The position numbers were made by a program, and so were the translations under genes. The notes beneath the pieces are model-generated. The model did no database searches. It was not told the origin of the DNA and was given only the letters and a program-made list of their open reading frames with translations. DNA of 44,186 bases from a virus, in IMG/VR virus record IMGVR_UViG_3300009285_002809, positions 1 through 44,186 of that record, one strand, 5' to 3'. Positions 17,446-25,105 of this stretch are shown piece by piece (the first letter of the stretch is position 1; each line of letters opens with the position of its first letter).

Positions 17446-17695
17446 TTTGTTCTTTCTTTTCCGCTAATTGAATAATTTTATTCCAATAATAAACGAATCC
17501 GGCAAGCCTATCCAATTCTTCCTGACGTTTGCCTTTTTCCAATTCAGTGCCAGCCACGAGATTGTAAGTAAGGCGCATAATATATTCTTCAATCACGCGG
17601 CAGGCGTTTGTCCACTCTCCTTTTTGAGCCAAGTCCCGCAAAGCTTTTTTATCAGCTTCGGAAACGGATATATTTTTAAAATCTTCCAATCTCAT
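17432..17695 (-). CDS. small helical protein downstream of portal
   Basis: 87 residues, helical, with an ACRVIEEYIMRLTYNLVAGT segment in the middle. Coupled to the preceding gene by a 4-bp overlap. No family recognised. One of three small helical proteins between portal and scaffold. Confidence 0.55.
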   Translation of the reverse strand: MRLEDFKNISVSEADKKALRDLAQKGEWTNACRVIEEYIMRLTYNLVAGTELEKGKRQEELDRLAGFVYYWNKIIQLAEKKEQNELG

Positions 17696-17922
17696 AATCT
17701 AAGTTTTAATGTTTCAGCGAAACCTTCGATAGCCGTAAGCTGTTCCCGTAAATGTTTCATATTTTTTTGGTAAATTGCGATGCCTTCTTCCGCCTGCGAC
17801 TTGCCGATTTTTTTGGGATTAGCGTATTCTCGTTGGTATAAAAATTCTTGAACTCTAGCCAACATAAGTTCTTTCTGTTTGCCGTGATAAATTTCCAATA
17901 ACGCTTCGCGGTCTGAAATCAT
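17692..17922 (-). CDS. small helical protein directly after portal
   Basis: 76 residues, helical and basic, starting MISDREALLEIYHGKQKEL. Its start overlaps the portal stop (4 bp). Likely a head-assembly accessory; not recognised. Confidence 0.55.
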   Translation of the reverse strand: MISDREALLEIYHGKQKELMLARVQEFLYQREYANPKKIGKSQAEEGIAIYQKNMKHLREQLTAIEGFAETLKLRL

Positions 17923-20063
17923 TGCATTTGGGGTTGCGCTTGGGGTTGCATTGGAGCTTGCGGAGTTCCCTGTAATCCGCCCACGCCTCCAATCGCCTGC
18001 GGCGTTAAAACTTGTAAATTCGGCTGGGCTTGCTGGGCTTGAAGCTTTTTAAGATTCTCAATATCCAATTTGATGTGTTCAATCAATCTGGCTTTTTCAG
18101 CGTCTTTCATTTCCATATCCGCGTCCAAAAGTTCTTCGTGCTTCAAAATATGGGCTTGGGTAAGTTCCGGAGGCTGGGTTCCGTCAGGAAGAATTGAAGA
18201 CATATGTTTTGAAGAATTCGGGTCAGCGTAAAGCTTATGTTCGGCTTCGGCCATTTCAATCGAGTGAGCTTCAGCGTCTTCTTTTAGGGCATCAGGATTT
18301 CTTCCAAATGCTTCAATATATTTTTCCCATATTTTTTTAAGAGAAACGTCAATTATTCCAGCCTGCACAAAAGGCACGGTGTCTCTCAAAATCTGCGCCC
18401 AAATAGTAACCTGCTGGGTTTGGGTTAGAGGCATCAAAAGTTCCAAATCCAAATCCACGTCAACTTCTCCTTCAAAGTAATTCGGAGAAATTTCTTTTTT
18501 TACGTAAGTGTTTCCAACTCTGATTTTAAATTCTTTGAATTTATTTTTTAAACTTCGGATGCCTCGGTCACTTTTGGTTTTGGGTTCGGAAGTAAATGGT
18601 GAAGAAAAATATTGTTTGAAAAGAGAAAGTTTCTTTTTAACCTCCTGATGCAAAAGAGCGTTTTTGTAAAGAAAAGAAAATTCTCTTAGACGTTTCAAGG
18701 CCGCTTCCCGAAGAAAAGAAACTTCGGTAGCCGTAAGCCTGATTCCTTCTGCCGCCACGCCAAGTATTCTTTCATCTACTCCCACCGCCCGCTTGTAAGA
18801 CGCTTCGTGCCTATCCTGCATAACGAAATCCGCGTTGGTAGCTCCAGGAATCTGAAACTGATGCGGCACTCCGCCTCTGGTGCGAATAATTAAAAAAGGC
18901 TCCAAGGCAAGATTTCTCTGGTCTATTTCATCATTCACGTCCGAGAAAGCCGGAGAGAATAAAGAAATCTTCTGCCGGTCTGACATCATTTCACGATGTT
19001 TTCTGATAGCGCGGGCTTCGGCGAGTCCAATTTCGATTATGCCCGCGGCATAATGCTCATCTCCGGAGTAAGGAGAATAGGGAACGTGAAAATAAGAAAG
19101 CTGTTTGTGGATGTAGGGAATCGGAGAAGGCTTGGTTTTAAGGTCAACTTGAACCGGATGCCCGTTTATCAGAATCTCTTTTGAGTCCAAAGCTCCGGAA
19201 GGAGTTTTTATCCCGACATTTTCATAATGCAAAATTTCTACCATATCATCCGACCAGTCAAATCCTGGAGCAAAAAATTGATAATGAGCCAAATTTTCAA
19301 ATTCAGTTCCTCTCAATCCGCGGCCATCAGTTTCCGCTATGTTTACTTTTGAGGAACCTTTAAGCTGCTGCAAAAGATAAGTCGTGGCGGGTATGTCTTT
19401 GAAATTGACCAAATGTTCATAGCGAGCTTCGGCTTCGTCCCGTCCCATAACCTCAACTTCAATGCAGTCCCTGACCGAATTCCAGTCAGCTCTGGCTAAA
19501 TCGTCCACAAGAATCAAGTAAGGCGAGATTCTGGTCGTTTTGGGGTCGTCAAATTCGTTTATCTCGCGTTTTTTCCACTTGAATTCATTGGTTTCAGGAT
19601 TGAATTCCTCTATTTCCCAAATAGTTCGGGTGTCTTTCACATAAATCGTTTTTCCGTAGCCATTACCGAGCTTGAAAGCGTCCAAACGGATAAAATAAAG
19701 TTCATGGTCTAAATTTCCCTTCTCAGCAATGTCAATATACAAATCTTTCAAATCCTGAGCCTTGGAAGTCGGGTCGTCTTCGTGGCGGATTATCGTGGGA
19801 ATGACTTTGGAATCAACAAAAGCGGCTTGAGCCGTCTTAATCGTGGCGAAACTCCAAGTATCCGGAAGGTCAGCCCGCCATTTATCTCTGCCGGTTCGCC
19901 CCTCCAAAGCCATTTTGAACAATCTTTCGTATTCAGCCCAATTTCGTGAATAAACTTCTTTGGCTTGAAGCATGACCGAAGCCCTTTTCAGAATAAAATC
20001 GGCTCTTTCTCTGGCGGGGTCTTTTACGCTTTTGGTTTGTTCTTTTATTTTTTTGTCAGCCAT
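17919..20063 (-). CDS. portal protein (P22-type, large)
   Basis: 714 residues. The N-terminal half has portal-like helices and beta segments (SRNWAEYERLFKMALEGRTG; LGNGYGKTIYVKDTRTIWEI), with a stem/crown-like helical region after residue 430 (VGVDERILGVAAEGIRLTAT, EVSFLREAALKRLREFSF). The C-terminus is Gln/Pro-rich. Length and its place immediately after the large terminase fit podovirus portals, which form the dodecameric DNA gate at one vertex. 18 bp separates it from TerL. Confidence 0.8.
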   Translation of the reverse strand: MADKKIKEQTKSVKDPARERADFILKRASVMLQAKEVYSRNWAEYERLFKMALEGRTGRDKWRADLPDTWSFATIKTAQAAFVDSKVIPTIIRHEDDPTSKAQDLKDLYIDIAEKGNLDHELYFIRLDAFKLGNGYGKTIYVKDTRTIWEIEEFNPETNEFKWKKREINEFDDPKTTRISPYLILVDDLARADWNSVRDCIEVEVMGRDEAEARYEHLVNFKDIPATTYLLQQLKGSSKVNIAETDGRGLRGTEFENLAHYQFFAPGFDWSDDMVEILHYENVGIKTPSGALDSKEILINGHPVQVDLKTKPSPIPYIHKQLSYFHVPYSPYSGDEHYAAGIIEIGLAEARAIRKHREMMSDRQKISLFSPAFSDVNDEIDQRNLALEPFLIIRTRGGVPHQFQIPGATNADFVMQDRHEASYKRAVGVDERILGVAAEGIRLTATEVSFLREAALKRLREFSFLYKNALLHQEVKKKLSLFKQYFSSPFTSEPKTKSDRGIRSLKNKFKEFKIRVGNTYVKKEISPNYFEGEVDVDLDLELLMPLTQTQQVTIWAQILRDTVPFVQAGIIDVSLKKIWEKYIEAFGRNPDALKEDAEAHSIEMAEAEHKLYADPNSSKHMSSILPDGTQPPELTQAHILKHEELLDADMEMKDAEKARLIEHIKLDIENLKKLQAQQAQPNLQVLTPQAIGGVGGLQGTPQAPMQPQAQPQMQ

Positions 20064-20081
20064 TTATTTCAGATTAACATA

Positions 20082-21539
20082 CTAGTAAACGGATGTCATT
20101 TGTTCTATTTCTTTTTCGGATAAAGACGGATAACTTCGAGAAGTTTTCGTTTGCCCCGTTCCCAAAAATGAAAGCATTAAAGCGTCGGCGCAATCAGGAG
20201 AAGAAATTCCTCTTTCCTGAAGTTCTAACTTGGAAATAATCTGGTATTTTCCCGAAAGCGTCCGCTTATATTTGATGTCCAAAAGCTGTTTCCAATGGTC
20301 ATGACGAACCAATTCTCCGCCGCTCCTCAGCCAGTCTCTAAGACGCAGGTAGGCTTCAGCCCGAAGATTCAGGTAAGTTTTGGGGTCGGCTGAAATTCCG
20401 CCCACATTCACACCCTGAACTCTGAAACGGGGTTCGGCCAGAGCAATCTCTTGAGCTACATTGGCTCCGACTCCAAAATTGTCTATAAAAACATTCCCTT
20501 CGTTTACCCGATAATGAGACATCAAAGTAATGGTTTTTTCCGCTACGGATTTTGCCGTGGAAAACTGCTCTCTGGCGATAAGTTTAGCCCGAAACTGGTC
20601 TCTTAAAACCCAGATGGTTTCGTTCTTTCCTTCTCCGCCCACGTCAACTCCCAAAACGGCTTTCTCCAAAAGCCGGCCGTCATCCGGAACCTGCCGCAGT
20701 TCAACCGGAAGCAGAAGGGAAATATAACCTTTCTTGTCCATTCCTTCGGCGTGAGGAAACTGCCCCAAAACGAAAACTCTGTATTCGTCCGAATCCAGCC
20801 CATAAGAAGCCTTCACCCCCACGAAGTCAGAAGGAACGATGGGAGAGTCCGTGGAAGAAAAGTTAAATGTTTTCCAGCTTTCTTTTTTGAAAGTTTCATA
20901 AAAATATCCTTCGGTGCGGGTAGGATTGGAAATCAGAAGAACCAAAGCGTTGGGAGCGGCCAGAATTCCTTCGGCGGTTTCAAAAATCAGGTCATCTATG
21001 CCTGACGCTTCTTCGGCCACCAAAAGGACATGCTCGCCGTGAAGTCCGGAAAAAGCCTCCGGAGTCTCTTTGCGAGCCGTGGCGGCCCTGGCAAACCAGG
21101 TATGGGGACGGGGAATCATTCTGATATGAGTCTGCTGCCAGTCGTAAAGAAGCTGAAATTCTTTAGGCATCTCGTTTATCCATTTTCTCAATTCTTTCCA
21201 CAGCACGTCATAAAGCTGGGATTGGGAAGGAGAAGTAACAGAAACTTGAGCTTCTTTGAATGAAAATAAAAACCATAAAACAACCCAAGCCGCCAGACAA
21301 GATTTTCCGATATTGTTTCCCGAAGCCACGGAGAGCTTGTTTTTGCCGCCTCCCATTGCTTCTTCAATCGCCAACAAAACATCTTCCTGATGCCAAGTGA
21401 TGTGTTTCCCTTTCTCAAACTTCAAGTTATCTCTTTCGGGAGTCAATTTCCACATCAGCTTCACAAATTCCAAAGGAGATTTGCGGAGCTTCTGCATTAG
21501 ACTGATAGATTCAGAAGATATATTCAAAGACGGGGTCAA
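20082..21539 (-). CDS. terL: terminase large subunit
   Basis: 485 residues. ATPase: a Walker A-type loop S73-GNNIGKS80, a Walker B strand VLLVAEE (171-177), and ISNPT (203-207) as the coupling motif. RNase H-like nuclease: GVDVGG with D299, FIDNFGVG with D353, and SPDCADA with D449/D452. Together these drive DNA packaging and headful or site cleavage. The start is TTG following an A/T-rich stretch with no Shine-Dalgarno site; no upstream ATG is in frame. Confidence 0.93.
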   Translation of the reverse strand: MTPSLNISSESISLMQKLRKSPLEFVKLMWKLTPERDNLKFEKGKHITWHQEDVLLAIEEAMGGGKNKLSVASGNNIGKSCLAAWVVLWFLFSFKEAQVSVTSPSQSQLYDVLWKELRKWINEMPKEFQLLYDWQQTHIRMIPRPHTWFARAATARKETPEAFSGLHGEHVLLVAEEASGIDDLIFETAEGILAAPNALVLLISNPTRTEGYFYETFKKESWKTFNFSSTDSPIVPSDFVGVKASYGLDSDEYRVFVLGQFPHAEGMDKKGYISLLLPVELRQVPDDGRLLEKAVLGVDVGGEGKNETIWVLRDQFRAKLIAREQFSTAKSVAEKTITLMSHYRVNEGNVFIDNFGVGANVAQEIALAEPRFRVQGVNVGGISADPKTYLNLRAEAYLRLRDWLRSGGELVRHDHWKQLLDIKYKRTLSGKYQIISKLELQERGISSPDCADALMLSFLGTGQTKTSRSYPSLSEKEIEQMTSVY

Positions 21540-21797
21540 AGTTTTAATTTTTTATAAAATTTTTTAAAAGTTTTATGGAAGATAGTTTAGTCGGTTGGAA
21601 GTCATATAACTGACGGGTGGGGTGGCCCCCCTATATACCCCTTTCACTCGTGTCGCACAATACGCATTTCACGTCATCTCTATTTGTTAAAACTCCTTAT
21701 TCTTTGGGCTTTTCTATGTTTTCAATGTTTTCTTTTTCTATTGTGTTATAATATCTTCTTTTTCTTATTCAAAACTTGACACGAGTTTTGCACATCA
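21540..21797. other. gap between terminase genes with operator-like inverted repeat
   Basis: 258 bp without a convincing gene. An inverted repeat CAAAACT-7-AGTTTTG (21770-21790) sits just after the TerS stop. GGGGTGGCCCC (21625-21635 region) can form a small hairpin. TATAAT occurs at about 21747 on the plus strand without a good -35. Tiny ORFs of 13-20 codons occur but none is supported. Confidence 0.4.
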
Positions 21798-22244
21798 TCA
21801 TTTGACATCTTCATTTTCAGTTAAGATAATTGGAGGGGAGTTTCGGCTATTCGAAACTTCTTTTCTTTTCTCTGCTTCTTCGGTTTGAGTAAGCAAAGCG
21901 AATAAATCTATTGTCGCAGTAATATGCTTCTCGGGAGCGTAAGAGCCGAATAACCTGAAAGTCTGATCTGCGGCTCTTAAAATATCATCTGGCATAACTT
22001 TTTCTTTCTTCAACGGAACTTCTAACATTTCGGCTACTCGATGTTTGGCTTGTTCTTCAGATAAACCTTTTCTTTTCAAAGCATCCTTAAACGATTTGGT
22101 TTCTATCGTCTTACTTAACCTACCAGTTCTGGCGTTACTGGGTTTGAACCCTGCTCTTAATCGCGCTTCAATTCCGGTTCTGCTTATACCATTCAGTAAA
22201 TCATCAACTAGTTCATCATAGACTTTTGGAAGTAGTTTTGGCAT
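21798..22244 (-). CDS. terS: terminase small subunit
   Basis: 148 residues. The N-terminal helical region with GISRTGIEARLRAGFKPSNA resembles the DNA-binding HTH of TerS proteins. The central segment ends with RLFGSYAPEKH, a motif that recurs in TerS-like proteins, as I recall. The C-terminus is charged. Position 5' of TerL in transcription order supports the call. It would bind packaging sites and stimulate TerL. Confidence 0.7.
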   Translation of the reverse strand: MPKLLPKVYDELVDDLLNGISRTGIEARLRAGFKPSNARTGRLSKTIETKSFKDALKRKGLSEEQAKHRVAEMLEVPLKKEKVMPDDILRAADQTFRLFGSYAPEKHITATIDLFALLTQTEEAEKRKEVSNSRNSPPIILTENEDVK

Positions 22245-22342
22245 TTGTCTTTACTTTATTCATTGTTTATATTTTAATAATTTCATTTTGAAGTTGTTTA
22301 CGAAGTAGTTTATTATCTTGTCTAGTTATCCCCACTTTACGC

Positions 22343-22370
22343 TTGACACTACTTATTTATCCTTTATACT
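22343..22370 (+). promoter_or_regulatory. strong rightward sigma70-type promoter
   Basis: TTGACA (22343-22348), a 16-bp spacer and TATACT (22365-22370). Start expected near 22377, just before the folded leader. It is divergent from the TerS gene and is one of only two near-consensus rightward promoters seen. Confidence 0.7.
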
Positions 22371-22382
22371 GAAACTAGTTTA

Positions 22383-22497
22383 ATAGCCTTGGGCTATAAT
22401 TAAAAAAAATAAGAGGCGATGGCGAAAGCTAGAAGTTATTTAATCCGAGGCCTTGGCCTGCGGATAACAAGAACTTTCAACCCTCGCCTCTTATTTT
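22383..22497 (+). ncRNA. structured leader RNA of the rightward island
   Basis: A small hairpin ATAGCC/GGCTAT (22383-22397) is followed by a long 14-bp perfect stem AAAATAAGAGGCGA (22406-22419) with TCGCCTCTTATTTT (22484-22497). Inside are GAAAG/CTTTC, GTTA/TAAC and TCCG/CGGA helices, capped by AGGC-CTTG-GCCT, a CUUG tetraloop (22448-22459). No ORF explains the pairing. It begins within a few bases of the predicted start site, so it is the 5' leader of the tiny rightward genes; a freestanding RNA is an alternative. It matches no riboswitch class I recognise. Confidence 0.6.
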
Positions 22498-22535
22498 AAG
22501 AATAAAGGTAACCCGGCAGAAAGTCAAGTACCTTG

Positions 22536-22797
22536 AAAACCGAATACAACAAACGAAAAGACAGATGTAATCTTAAAAATAATAAAACTATATGACTAAT
22601 GAAATGAATATATACACATTGTTTTACTCTTTATACAATCCCCGAAATAGATGGGTCGGAGATATGTATTTGAGGTATAAACAAATCATCGCAAAAAATG
22701 AAAAAGAAGCCGTAGCAATTCTTGAAAGAATTGAAGACCCATACGATGAGCTTGAACTTGTTATAAAAAATTAATCAGTTCTGTTGTATTCCGTTTT
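22536..22797. repeat. 16-bp inverted repeat flanking a tiny gene
   Basis: AAAACCGAATACAACA (22536-22551) and TGTTGTATTCCGTTTT (22782-22797) are inverse with one mismatch in 16. They bracket the 60-codon gene. In RNA they could close a loop around the cistron. Just after the right arm GTGCA-GATA-TGCAC forms another hairpin. Confidence 0.7.
22592..22774 (+). CDS. tiny rightward protein, unknown
   Basis: 60 residues: MTNEMNIYTLFYSLYNPRNR, then a charged helical C-terminus with EAVAILERIEDPYDELELVI. Compact, with one likely alpha/beta unit and no membrane segment. First of three rightward genes after the leader. Not recognised. Its orientation and strong promoter suggest a role in an early or lysogenic state rather than virion building. 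Confidence 0.6.
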   Translation: MTNEMNIYTLFYSLYNPRNRWVGDMYLRYKQIIAKNEKEAVAILERIEDPYDELELVIKN

Positions 22798-22880
22798 TAA
22801 GTGCAGATATGCACCTTGAAAAATAAATATCAATATCACCGAAAGGGCGCGAAGCGATAAAAAGGCACAATAAAAAAATT

Positions 22881-23030
22881 ATGTCAATGGGTTATCGAGA
22901 GTATGCCCGGCTTCTCAAAATAATGAGCCGGTCAAAGAAAGTGAAAAACCTGTTTATGGAAGGAAAGAGAATCGAAATACAATATGAGCCTGTGCAAGAT
23001 AAAATTTATTTTTTGGATTGGCTCTTTTAA
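22881..23030 (+). CDS. tiny basic protein, unknown
   Basis: 49 residues, basic helical N-terminus (MSMGYREYARLLKIMSRSKK) and a hydrophobic aromatic C-terminus (IYFLDWLF). A-rich upstream with no Shine-Dalgarno site. Second gene of the rightward island. Found by hand; could be a DNA-binding or anti-host peptide, but nothing proves it. Confidence 0.5.
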   Translation: MSMGYREYARLLKIMSRSKKVKNLFMEGKRIEIQYEPVQDKIYFLDWLF

Positions 23031-23049
23031 GTATTTTAATTCAATTATT

Positions 23050-23214
23050 ATGAAAACAAAACACGCCACATTTTACAGCTATTGGAAGCCCTTGCAAGAC
23101 AAGGAGCGGCGCTGGAATAGGGCTAGAAGGCTTGGAATTGAGCTAGGACAAGCGATAATAGGGTTAGCTGTGCTTTATGCCGTTTATATCATTCTGTGGG
23201 GCTTAACGCTTTAA
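23050..23214 (+). CDS. small single-span membrane protein, paralogue of 33384-33551
   Basis: 54 residues. A basic aromatic N-terminus (KERRWNRARRLG) leads to ELGQAIIGLAVLYAVYIILW, a clear membrane span. About 20 of 37 aligned positions are identical to the leftward 55-residue protein, including E-x-GQAxIGL and AVYxIL. The topology (positive-inside rule) places the N-terminus in the cytoplasm. Unknown function; immunity, superinfection exclusion or holin control are possible. Confidence 0.65.
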   Translation: MKTKHATFYSYWKPLQDKERRWNRARRLGIELGQAIIGLAVLYAVYIILWGLTL

Positions 23215-23258
23215 TTTCTAAACTTGAAGAACAGGCGAGCCTGTCTGCGGCCAGCAAG

Positions 23259-23402
23259 TTAATCATTAGATTTTTCTTTCCTTCGCTTCAAAAATATCAC
23301 TAATTGAAACACAATTTTTGCCGTTATCACTATCGCTATCGAAACCGCGATATAAGGCAGGGCCGCGCCAACTTGCGGACAAAAACCCCAAAATGTTTCC
23401 AC
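23259..23402 (-). CDS. small membrane protein with GTG start
   Basis: 47 residues from GTG 23402 (57 from GTG 23432). ETFWGFCPQVGAALPY precedes a span IAVSIAIVITAKIVFQLVIF and a basic tail KRRKEKSND. The 23402 start is preferred because the DNA upstream aligns with the leader of the gene at 24751, where the start ATG sits at the equivalent place. Unknown role. Confidence 0.5.
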   Translation of the reverse strand: METFWGFCPQVGAALPYIAVSIAIVITAKIVFQLVIFLKRRKEKSND

Positions 23403-23421
23403 TTTTACGAGTTCCCAGGTC

Positions 23422-23450
23422 GAAGTTTCCACTTTATTATATCACAATAT
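23422..23450 (-). promoter_or_regulatory. leftward extended -10 promoter, repeat copy A
   Basis: TGATATAAT (extended -10, core 23441-23436) followed by AAAGTGGAAACTTC. Nearly the same as copy B at 24775-24809. No good -35. Transcription would start near 23429, ahead of the small membrane gene. Confidence 0.5.
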
Positions 23451-23505
23451 AGGAAATAAATTCCTAAAAAGTTTCCATCAATGGTCTAATTCTTTTTTCA
23501 TTTCT

Positions 23506-23856
23506 TTAAGAATTAAAAAGTTTCTTGAATAATTCAGCCTGTTTTACTTGAATTTCATCATAATCTTTTGGATTGGCGATTACCCCATCTATCCATCTTA
23601 GTTCTTTCTCTATGGCTTTTTTCAACAATTTAAGTAAATCGTCCTCGGCTTCTTCGTAGGTGGCTCTACTTGCGGATTTTAATTCATCGGCAATATAACC
23701 ATAATGGCAAGCGGTAAAAATTGGTTCTTCACCATAAGCAAAGTCCGTATCAATATACCAATGGCAATCATTGTCTTTATGGTGGTCTTTTCCCACAAAC
23801 TCATACCACTTTTGAGATAACTCAACTATTTTTTCTCTTGTAGTTTCTTTCTTCAT
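23506..23856 (-). CDS. hypothetical acidic protein
   Basis: 116 residues. Contains HHKDNDCHWYIDTDFAYGEE, then helical segments rich in Glu/Lys. No family recognised. It overlaps the upstream 45-residue membrane protein by 4 bp (ATGA), so both are probably co-translated. Confidence 0.55.
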   Translation of the reverse strand: MKKETTREKIVELSQKWYEFVGKDHHKDNDCHWYIDTDFAYGEEPIFTACHYGYIADELKSASRATYEEAEDDLLKLLKKAIEKELRWIDGVIANPKDYDEIQVKQAELFKKLFNS

Positions 23857-23990
23857 AATCCTATTTTCTTCAGATAATCTTCAAGTTTTCCGACTTTTTT
23901 GGCAAATATCAATCCGATAAGAAAAGCAATCATTACTAACTCCTGTGGAGATTTAACATCAAATTCAAATCGTTTTATTTCTTTCTTCAT
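23853..23990 (-). CDS. small single-span membrane protein
   Basis: 45 residues: a charged N-terminus (MKKEIKRFEFDVKSPQELV) followed by MIAFLIGLIFAKKVG as a membrane segment. Joined by ATGA overlaps to both neighbours. Function unknown. Confidence 0.55.
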   Translation of the reverse strand: MKKEIKRFEFDVKSPQELVMIAFLIGLIFAKKVGKLEDYLKKIGL

Positions 23991-24127
23991 ATCTCTTTTT
24001 TAACATCACAACTCTTCCCGCACTTCGCGCATTCATAATGACAAGTTCCGTCTTTATGGCCGAAATCGTCTCCGCATTCGACTCTTACAGAAGCGGAACA
24101 ACAATTGCTTAGTTCTTCTTTGTTCAT
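23987..24127 (-). CDS. small Cys-rich zinc-finger protein
   Basis: 46 residues with C9, C10, C18, C29, C33, C36, C40 (SNCCS..., VECGDDFGHKDGTCHYEC, AKCGKSC). Enough ligands for one zinc site with extra cysteines. Overlaps neighbours by ATGA on both sides. Likely a small nucleic-acid or protein-binding early protein. Confidence 0.6.
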   Translation of the reverse strand: MNKEELSNCCSASVRVECGDDFGHKDGTCHYECAKCGKSCDVKKEI

Positions 24128-24387
24128 AATTGATTATCCGATAATTCTCGGCGGAGATAAATATAATTTGCTTTAATAACTTTAGACAAATAATTATATT
24201 GTTCAAAAATTTTACTCGCTTCCTTGTCTTTTCCTAATTTTTTTAATGAGATATATTTTTTGTATTGTTTATCGGGCAAAATGTAACACATCATTGTGGC
24301 ACATACGCCGTGCTTTTTAGTCATTTTTCCGTCCATAGATTGACTGATAATACAGCCACAGGCGCCTTTTTTTATTTTTTTCTTCAT
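24124..24387 (-). CDS. small Cys-containing basic protein
   Basis: 87 residues. The N-terminus KKGACGCIISQSMDGK and HGVCATMMC gives four cysteines; the rest is basic helical (LGKDKEASKIFEQYNYLSKV). Overlaps the zinc-finger gene by ATGA. Unknown. Confidence 0.55.
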   Translation of the reverse strand: MKKKIKKGACGCIISQSMDGKMTKKHGVCATMMCYILPDKQYKKYISLKKLGKDKEASKIFEQYNYLSKVIKANYIYLRRELSDNQL

Positions 24388-24388
24388 A

Positions 24389-24751
24389 TTATTGGGGGGT
24401 TAAAAGTTTTGAAGTAGTTCCACTTGTATCTCCTGATATTGGTGGAGTTGAATGGAAGGATAGCGACACTTCATCCGGCTTTTCTCTCGTATCTTCTATC
24501 AACTTTCCATCTAATCTAAATTCATAACAAGATAAAGGAGCTTTTGCGGCAAAATCTTTAGCTTCTTCTTTAGTAATAAATTCTTTCGTTCTTTCTTCGG
24601 TGATAAGTTTGCAGTGATAAACCGAACAATGAAAAGAAGGATATTCTCCTGTGTATGGATCAGGATTATAAGCAGGACAAGCAGTTGGTACTGTTTTATT
24701 TATTTTCCAAGTTAATATCATCTTGAATGTCAGTTCCTTTTCTTTCTTCAT
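24389..24751 (-). CDS. hypothetical protein with leader repeat
   Basis: 120 residues. A beta-like N-terminal region holds three cysteines (PTACPAYNPDP, FHCSVYHCKL); the C-terminus is Ser/Thr-rich. It is preceded by promoter copy B. An out-of-frame mini-ORF of 12 codons (24786-24748, GTG start, METSWELNSLKV) stops at ATGA exactly over this start codon; it may be a leader peptide or simply the conserved untranslated leader. Confidence 0.55.
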   Translation of the reverse strand: MKKEKELTFKMILTWKINKTVPTACPAYNPDPYTGEYPSFHCSVYHCKLITEERTKEFITKEEAKDFAAKAPLSCYEFRLDGKLIEDTREKPDEVSLSFHSTPPISGDTSGTTSKLLTPQ

Positions 24752-24774
24752 ACTTTTAGGGAGTTAAGTTCCCA

Positions 24775-24809
24775 AGAAGTTTCCACCCTTTTATTATATC
24801 ACAATATAT
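24775..24809 (-). promoter_or_regulatory. leftward extended -10 promoter, repeat copy B
   Basis: TGATATAAT (core 24798-24793) then AAAAGGGTGGAAACTTC. Shares ATATTGTGATATAATAAA and GTGGAAACTTC with copy A at 23.43 kb. Predicted start near 24786, leaving a leader of about 35 nt before the ATG at 24751. Confidence 0.55.
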
Positions 24810-25081
24810 CCTTTTCCAAAACAGCTTCGGCAGGTTTCGGTTGAATTAGTGGTAGAAGTTCCAGGATTATAAAAGTCTGATGACACAAACCCTCGTCCTT
24901 CGCAAATGGGACACTTTTTAGGTTCGGAAGTAGGTTCGGAAGATTGTAATTTATTTTTTTCGTAAAAAGGCCTGCATATTTCTCCGCAAACGATGAAACT
25001 TCCACCACCACACAAATTGTCAACTCCTTCATGTTCTTGGTGACAAATAAAACAATGCCAAATTAGTTCTAATTTCTTCAT
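24794..25081 (-). CDS. zinc-finger protein with DnaJ-like CxxCxGxG motifs
   Basis: 95 residues. CFICHQEH and a Gly/Cys segment near the start, then CPICEGRGF and CRSCFGKGY, two CxxCxGxG repeats as in the DnaJ zinc domain. No J-domain, so not a full co-chaperone. Probably a small zinc protein that binds nucleic acid or another protein. Its 3' end overlaps promoter copy B. Confidence 0.65.
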   Translation of the reverse strand: MKKLELIWHCFICHQEHEGVDNLCGGGSFIVCGEICRPFYEKNKLQSSEPTSEPKKCPICEGRGFVSSDFYNPGTSTTNSTETCRSCFGKGYIVI

Positions 25082-25105
25082 ATGTGGAATTTGGGAGATT
25101 TTAAT

